Below, piece after piece: positions 24,287 through 28,787 of a DNA stretch of 28,787 nt. The translations under genes were made by a program, and so were the position numbers. Positions within the stretch are counted from its first letter, which is position 1. Each line of letters opens with the position of its first letter. Under the pieces are notes generated by a model that did not search any database, was not told the DNA's origin, and saw only the letters and a list, made by a program, of their open reading frames with translations. The stretch covers positions 1-28,787 of the forward strand of contig NZ_JADKCX010000110.1 of assembly GCF_016718685.1 (NCBI RefSeq), given 5' to 3'. The DNA comes from Haliscomenobacter sp. (GTDB taxonomy: Bacteria; Bacteroidota; Bacteroidia; Chitinophagales; Saprospiraceae).

Positions 24287-24373
24287 TAGGTGTTGTTTTG
24301 ATGCCAAAGTGGTCAAACCAGCATACTGGCCTAACGAAAGTACAAATAATTTTTTATCTCTAATTCTTTCCTT

Positions 24374-24408
24374 TTTTGCAGTTCCCCTTCAATTTACCTA
24401 TTTTGTCC
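24374..24408 (+). promoter_or_regulatory. 35-bp element, copy 1: candidate promoter of the regulator operon
   Basis: It matches 28666-28700 at 33 of 35 positions. It contains TTTTG with TTG at 24376-24378, a 20-base spacer and TATTTTG (24399-24405), close to the Bacteroidota TTG/TAnnTTTG promoter. The response regulator ATG lies 50 bases downstream. The duplicated block CTTCAATTTACC just upstream of the -7 part could be a shared operator. Confidence 0.6.
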
Positions 24409-24458
24409 GGCTGCTGCTGGGGATGATTTGAAGAATTGAATGGCCATAAATTTTTTTC

Positions 24459-25147
24459 ATGAAAAAGATCTTATTGGTTGATGATGAAATGAGTGTAGTC
24501 AACTTCATTAAAAGAGGGCTAGCTGATGAAAACTATGAAGTTTCGGTTGCATTTGATGGTTCTACGGGCGTTAAATTAGCTTTAGAAGCGCCATTTGACC
24601 TGATTATTCTGGATATTATGTTGCCAGATAAGAATGGCTTGGAAGTATGTAAAGAGATACGATTCAACAACATTCAAACTCCAATACTCTTTCTAACCGC
24701 ATTGGGGGCATCAGAAAATGTTGCAATAGGATTGGATATCGGAGCCGATGATTACCTCGTAAAACCCTTTAAATTCATCGAGCTAAATGCCAGGATCAAA
24801 GCTTTGATGCGTCGAGGATATCCAAATGAAACCGCACGCAACGGCATACTGTATCCACCATTGCCGATTTAAAAGTGGATGATGATGCAAAAACCGTGGA
24901 GCGAAATGCTAGCTTTATTTCTCTAACCGCCACGGAATACCGCTTGTTATTGGTCTTGATTAAAAATAAGGGGAGGGTGCTTTCGCGCGTAGATTTATTG
25001 GAGAGTGCATGGGATATTAATTTCAATATGGAAACCAATGTGGTAGATGTATACATCAATTATTTGCGAAAAAAGATTGATACTGACGTGAACAATAAAC
25101 TCATACATACCGTAGTAGGAATGGGCTACGTACTTAAAGAAATATGA
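24459..25147 (+). pseudogene. OmpR/PhoB-type response regulator, split by one frameshift
   Basis: Segment 24459-24872 encodes the receiver domain: LLVDDE, phospho-acceptor Asp52 in LIILDIMLPDKNG, LTAL, Lys102 in YLVKPF, and the linker ARIKALMRRGYPNE. The frame then goes off into NGILYPPLPI and a stop. The winged-helix DNA-binding domain is in the next frame, readable from 24830 (HTVSTIADLKVDDDAKTVE, SLTATEYRLLLVLIKNKGRV, ETNVVDVYINYLRKKID, HTVVGMGYVLKEI) to 25147. Adding one base at about 24829-24832 (AAACC) gives a normal 229-residue regulator. No slippery sequence for programmed frameshifting is visible. The stop overlaps the kinase start (ATGA at 25144-25147), so the pair is coupled. Confidence 0.88.
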
Positions 25148-26526
25148 AAACACAGTCGAAAATTGCTTTAGTGTTGTTTATTTGTAATTTGACTCTTGTA
25201 CTGATTTTCGGTTTAGGAATCTACTATTTTCTAAATAAATACTCTTTTGTTGATTTTTATAAAAGGCTGGAAACAAGAGCTATAATTACAGCTAAATACA
25301 ATCTTGAACAGGACACATTGAATGCGGAAGCCTTTAAAACCATTCGAGAACAATATTTCGAAAAACTGGAACAAGAACGACAATACGTTTTTGAAGTCAA
25401 TGCCACTTCCACACTATCCCAGGCCGCTAAAAAATACCAATTGCCGCTGTATTTTTTGAAATCTGTACTCAAGGAAGGCAAAACAACAAGTAATGATGGA
25501 AATACCTTTTACGCCGGGATTAAATACAACCTAAACAATAAGCTCTATTTGGTCGTCGTAACAGCAGAAAACTATTATGTGTCCCATCACCTCCGGGTTT
25601 TGAGGAATATACTTTTCGGAGGAATGTTTTTGATTGTCTTGATTACCATTTATTTGTCTATTTATTTTTCAAAACATATTTTTGACCCCATCAAACAGAT
25701 TACGGATAAGGTAAAGCAAATCAGCACGGAAAATATTCACCTCCGGCTGGAAGAAAAAGATACCAACAACAATGAGATCAGTGAACTGACCGCTACTTTC
25801 AATGACTTGCTCAATCGTCTGGAAACCGCGTTCGAGACCCAGAAGAATTTTATCAGCAATGCTTCCCATGAATTGAGTACGCCGTTGACGTCAATTATTG
25901 GTGAAGCAGACGTTGCGCTGATCAAGGAAAGAACGGTTGAAGATTATCAATTAGCCATGCAAAATATTCTGCAACAGGCCGAACGATTGGACCAAATCAC
26001 CAAGTCATTGGTGTTTTTGGCACGAACCGGTTACAAAGGGAAAAAAATCATTTTTGAAATAGTGCGCACGGATGAAATCATTTGGGAGGTGAAAAGTTTG
26101 ATTGATCAGTTGAATCACCAGAACCATATCATATTGGATTTGAATCTTTTACCAGAAGATGAAAAACGTTTAAAAATAAAAGGGAACCGCCAATTGTTAC
26201 AGCTTGCTTTAGCCAATATTCTGAACAATGCCTGCAAGCACTCCCACAACAAACCCGTAATCGTTTATCTCGCCTCAAGCGACAATCAAGTCATCATTGT
26301 AATTAAAGATGAAGGTGTCGGTATTCCAAAAGAAGAAATAGCTTACATCTACGATCCATTTTTTAGGGCATCCAATACCCATTTGTTTGAAGGATATGGA
26401 ATTGGCCTGCCCTTGGCCCGAAACATCATCAAGCTGCACGAGGGTCAACTCACGCTGACTTCGGAAGTAAATGTTGGCACTACCGTACAAATTAAAATTC
26501 CCATCGCACGTATTCTGAAATTCTAA
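25144..26526 (+). CDS. Sensor histidine kinase with HAMP domain
   Basis: 460 residues. TM1 is at about 7-29 and TM2 at about 154-176, enclosing a roughly 120-residue extracytoplasmic sensor. A HAMP linker (177-230) follows, then the dimerisation/phosphotransfer domain KNFISNASHELSTPLTSIIG with His242, and an ATPase domain with ANILNNACKHSHN (N box), VIKDEGVGIPKEEI (G1), YIYDPFFRA (F box) and GYGIGLPLARNIIKLHEG (G2). It phosphorylates the OmpR-type regulator encoded immediately upstream. Downstream are a universal-stress-like protein and a SulP transporter on the same strand, which may be its targets or partners. Unlike its two flanking transport and regulator genes, this frame is intact. Confidence 0.92.
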   Translation: MKTQSKIALVLFICNLTLVLIFGLGIYYFLNKYSFVDFYKRLETRAIITAKYNLEQDTLNAEAFKTIREQYFEKLEQERQYVFEVNATSTLSQAAKKYQLPLYFLKSVLKEGKTTSNDGNTFYAGIKYNLNNKLYLVVVTAENYYVSHHLRVLRNILFGGMFLIVLITIYLSIYFSKHIFDPIKQITDKVKQISTENIHLRLEEKDTNNNEISELTATFNDLLNRLETAFETQKNFISNASHELSTPLTSIIGEADVALIKERTVEDYQLAMQNILQQAERLDQITKSLVFLARTGYKGKKIIFEIVRTDEIIWEVKSLIDQLNHQNHIILDLNLLPEDEKRLKIKGNRQLLQLALANILNNACKHSHNKPVIVYLASSDNQVIIVIKDEGVGIPKEEIAYIYDPFFRASNTHLFEGYGIGLPLARNIIKLHEGQLTLTSEVNVGTTVQIKIPIARILKF

Positions 26527-26606
26527 TCTCCTTCTAATCTCCTTCTTAGGTCTCCCTAATCTTGCAAGTAGACTTTTGCAATGCAATTTCTTAAACAGAC
26601 TTGTGT
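26522..26606. other. Spacer with short TCTAATCTCCT direct repeats
   Basis: TCTAATCTCCT occurs twice in tandem, followed by the related TCTCCCTAATCT (about 26523-26565), just after the kinase stop. TTGCAAGTAGACTTTTGCAA (26564-26583) is an imperfect palindrome 24 bases before the next ATG. It may hold an internal promoter or operator, but no canonical box is present. Confidence 0.35.
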
Positions 26607-27089
26607 ATGCAAAAGACGATACTCGTACCAACCGATTTTTGTGTTGCATCGCTCAACACATTACGACTTGCGCTTGAAAAGAATCAGCAAGGGCTTTCAC
26701 TCAAAGTGGTGCTGATGTATGCTGAACTCCTGGAAGATTCGATAGCGGAGTTGCTCTTTTATTCTCCTGAAAAAAGGATCAATGCTTTAAAAAGTAATGA
26801 ATTCGACGAGGCGCTGTCCATCCTGAAAAACAGATTTGAAAACAGGATTGTGGAGGTTTCTTTGGAGTTATTCCATGGCTATAATCACCAGGCATTTAAC
26901 CACTTCACCGACGCAAATGGGATTGATGAAATCTACATTCCCAAAACTTACCAATTCAACCTGCTTTCAAGAGGATTCAATCCAATGCCAATCATCAAAA
27001 AAAGCAAACTACCCATCTACGAATTGGAATGGCAATACCAAGGAGTGTGTCTTGAAAACAATCAATTGCATTTAATATTCAATAACTAG
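26607..27089 (+). CDS. Universal-stress-protein-like protein
   Basis: 160 residues from ATG 26607 (MQKTILVPTDF). An in-frame TTG two codons earlier is less likely. The first strand ILVPTDFCVASLNTLRLALE is the classic UspA beginning, with Asp in the nucleotide-binding position. The middle is helical (SPEKRINALKSNEFDEALSI) with an EVSLELFHGYNHQAF strand-helix. The end (PMPIIKKSKLPIYELEW) resembles the last strand of a Usp domain, but the ATP-binding G-x2-G-x9-G(S/T) loop is not seen, so it may not bind ATP. It lies 5 bases before the SulP gene. Usp-like partners of SulP transporters are known and often regulatory. Confidence 0.75.
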   Translation: MQKTILVPTDFCVASLNTLRLALEKNQQGLSLKVVLMYAELLEDSIAELLFYSPEKRINALKSNEFDEALSILKNRFENRIVEVSLELFHGYNHQAFNHFTDANGIDEIYIPKTYQFNLLSRGFNPMPIIKKSKLPIYELEWQYQGVCLENNQLHLIFNN

Positions 27090-27094
27090 CGTAT

Positions 27095-28493
27095 ATGAAA
27101 AAGGTGTCATTTCCAAATACTCCAGCCAAGCGGCTGAGGTTGTTTTTTACTTTTTTCGATTCTCGTTGGGAAGACCTTACCAAGGAGAATTGGGTCCAGA
27201 TCGTTTACCGTGATTTTAGTGCGGGCCTCATTGTCGCCATGACCGCAATTCCCATGGCGATGGGTTTTGCGATGGCGATGGGCATGCGACCTGAAAACGG
27301 AATCATCGCTGGTGCATTGGCTTGTGTGATTGGGCGAACCTTTGGCGGTTCAAAGTACCAGGTTTACGGCCCTACCGCGGCATTTATCCCTGTTATTGCA
27401 GCATTATTTTTCAAATACGGCCCCGCTAGTGGAGGCGAATTTGAGGCTGCCCACGGCTTCTTGGTACTGGTTTCAATTCTTGCAGGCATCATCCTCATCA
27501 TCATTATGGGATTTTTGGTATTGGCAAATATGCCAAACTGGTGCCCAGCTCGATCATTGTCGGATTCACGATTGGGATCGCAGTGGCCATTGCGCTTACC
27601 AATATGGAAGACGTGCTCGGAATTGAATCATTCTCCGACTTAATGGGGCAGGATGAAGAGATCAAGGGGGGATTGATGCACAACCTTTACACGGCAATGG
27701 GCAATCTTGATAAGCTCAACATCTGGTCAATTTTTCTGGGTTTACTCACTTTTGGTGTAACCAAGGGCCTATTGCGCATCTCTATATTCATACCCGGCCC
27801 AATTATCGCGATGGGTTTGGCTACGCTTTTATCGGCAACTGTTTTGGCGGATAAAGGCATCATTTTGGTCAAAGACGTATATGGCTCGATTCCCAATAAC
27901 TTTTTTGTATTCACGGCTCCATCGTTACCCGCATTTAGTACAGGGTTGGTTTTGATATACTTTACTTTGTTGGGGCGATTGTATTTGTTTCCGGGGTAGA
28001 AAGTATTTTGTGTTCTTCTATGGCCGATAAATTGGCAAAAAACGACAGAACACCATTTAACCCCGATAAAGAATTTTTTGGACAGGGAATGGTGCAAATT
28101 TTCACCCCATTGGTTCAAGGGTTTCCTTGTACCGGAGCATTGGCCAGAACAGCAACGAGCATCAAGGCCGGAGCAGTAACGCCTCTGGCCGGATACTTCA
28201 AAGCCGTACTTAAACTACTCATGGCATTCTATCTGGCTCAGTATCTGGAACTCATTCCAATGGCTTGTATCGGAGGTATTCTAATTTGGGTGGCCAGCAA
28301 TATGATCAAGGTTTCGGAAATCAAAGAGATCAAGCAGTTGGGTAAATTTGAATTTTCAATGATGGTCTATACGGCTGTAATGGTTCCAATGACGGACTTT
28401 CTGACTGGGGTATTATCGGCCTTGATCATCTATTTCGTTGTGAAAAATGTATACCGCAGAGCACAGCGTGCAACCAAGGTTCAAACCAATTAA
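27095..28493 (+). pseudogene. SulP-family anion transporter, two frameshifts, no STAS domain
   Basis: Three segments in different frames form one transporter. 27095 to about 27515 gives YRDFSAGLIVAMTAIPMAMG, GSKYQVYGPTAAFIPVIAAL and ILAGIILIIIMGF. From about 27516 to 27975 it gives KLVPSSIIVGFTIGIAVAI and PAFSTGLVLIYFTLLG. About 27976-28493 gives VESILCSSMADKLAKN, GFPCTGALARTATSIKAGA and DFLTGVLSALIIYFVVKNVY. Adding one T to T5 at 27512-27516 (GFFGIGKYAKLVPSS) and one G to G4 at 27972-27975 (LLGAIVFVSGVES) restores a continuous 466-residue protein. SulP members carry sulfate, bicarbonate or similar anions. This one ends shortly after the last membrane segment, lacking the usual cytoplasmic STAS domain. 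The repeated one-base losses suggest sequencing error or decay. Confidence 0.85.
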
Positions 28494-28535
28494 GGCACAT
28501 TCTATCGCAGTTTTATCGAGAGCAATATCTCGGCA

Positions 28536-28562
28536 GGGGACTAATTTTTTAGTCCCCTTTTT
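28536..28562 (+). terminator. Intrinsic terminator after the SulP gene
   Basis: GGGGACTAA (28536-28544), a T4 loop, TTAGTCCCC (28549-28557), then TTTTT. A perfect 9-bp stem, 43 bases after the stop. Confidence 0.88.
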
Positions 28563-28665
28563 ATTGCCTTTAGCATCCCTTAATTGTGTTTTGCCAAAAG
28601 TAATCTTTTGAAACAATTATAACACGGGTGGCAAAGCTGGGCTTGGCCAACAAAATTCTTTGCAT

Positions 28666-28700
28666 TTTTGTAGTTACCCTTCAATTTACCTATTTTGTCC
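28666..28700 (+). promoter_or_regulatory. 35-bp element, copy 2, before the next gene
   Basis: Matches 24374-24408 with two mismatches, including TTTTTG, 20 bases and TATTTTG. It sits after the SulP terminator and 29 bases before an ATG whose frame is open to the window edge. The flanking sequence beyond the element does not match, so it is a short conserved regulatory block and not part of a longer duplication. Confidence 0.6.
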
Positions 28701-28729
28701 AATTATTTAACATTCCGATCTCAGGACTC

Positions 28730-28787
28730 ATGTTGTGGGATGAGTACCTCATCGGATCGCAAATATCCATTAAACTGCTAGCGAAAC
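28730..28787 (+). CDS. Start of a truncated ORF at the window edge
   Basis: ATG at 28730 begins MLWDEYLIGSQISIKLLAK and is open to the last base. The other frames nearby stop. It follows the second copy of the 35-bp promoter-like element at the right distance. Only 19 residues are visible, so the product is unknown and the start is tentative. Confidence 0.35.
   Translation, partial: MLWDEYLIGSQISIKLLAK

Noticed and set aside
24287..24316. TTG-initiated extension of the DoxX-like protein
   Set aside because: A good ATG lies ten codons downstream, and the extra residues add no recognisable feature.
24820..25147. Programmed ribosomal frameshift in the response regulator
   Set aside because: No slippery heptamer or downstream pseudoknot is visible in the overlap, and response regulators are not known to use it. 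A missing base explains it simply.

Overview
The window looks like a chromosomal segment of a member of the Bacteroidota, probably Saprospiraceae-like (the rank below phylum is inference). The signs are TAnnTTTG/TTG promoter boxes, a C-terminal type IX secretion sorting domain, a TonB receptor with a carboxypeptidase-like N-terminal domain, LytS/LytTR regulators, many secreted proteins with short Bacteroidota-style signal peptides, and mid-range GC. No rRNA, tRNA, CRISPR array, transposase or phage gene was recognised.

Layout. 1-800: the tail of an upstream gene, a 146-residue hypothetical protein and a large imperfect palindrome. 800-3088 (minus): NADP-type malic enzyme fused to a phosphotransacetylase-like domain. 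3226-7972 (minus): a probable operon reading TonB receptor, secreted TPR-like protein, LytS-type kinase, LytTR regulator. Its promoter region (7973-8193) is shared with a divergent plus-strand cluster and carries a perfect 13-bp direct repeat with a 21-bp period, the geometry expected for a LytTR-type operator.

8194-18157 (plus) is the most interesting part. It is a metal-related envelope cluster with three MbnP-family proteins, one di-haem MbnH/MauG-like peroxidase, an outer-membrane-like protein with a mature CDVCGC start, a small His/Met-rich periplasmic protein, a DUF2911 lipoprotein, and two copies of an unusual membrane-anchored protein with a CxGKC motif. The pair [CxGKC protein + MbnP] occurs twice. 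By analogy with methanotroph MbnP/MbnH and CorA/MopE, the peroxidase may convert a Trp of the MbnP proteins to kynurenine to build a copper site. That is inference from family membership. The cluster ends with a beta-propeller protein carrying a type IX sorting domain and a strong terminator.

Within this cluster, 14160-15234 is anomalous. Hydrophobic but interrupted reading frames are followed by about 245 bases of almost pure G (runs of 18 and 28), and the start of the third MbnP gene is lost in it. This is most likely a sequence-quality problem.

18296-24286: a secreted sulfatase, a secreted GH51 arabinofuranosidase, a MetZ-like sulfhydrylase and a DoxX-like membrane protein. 24459-28493: an OmpR-type regulator and kinase, a universal-stress-like protein and a short SulP transporter. 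A 35-bp element (2 mismatches) upstream of this operon recurs at 28666-28700, in front of the next, truncated ORF.

Four single-base frameshifts (sulfatase, response regulator, and two in the SulP gene) are each repaired by adding one base, three of them clearly in homopolymer runs. Sequencing error is therefore the leading explanation, with true gene decay as the alternative.
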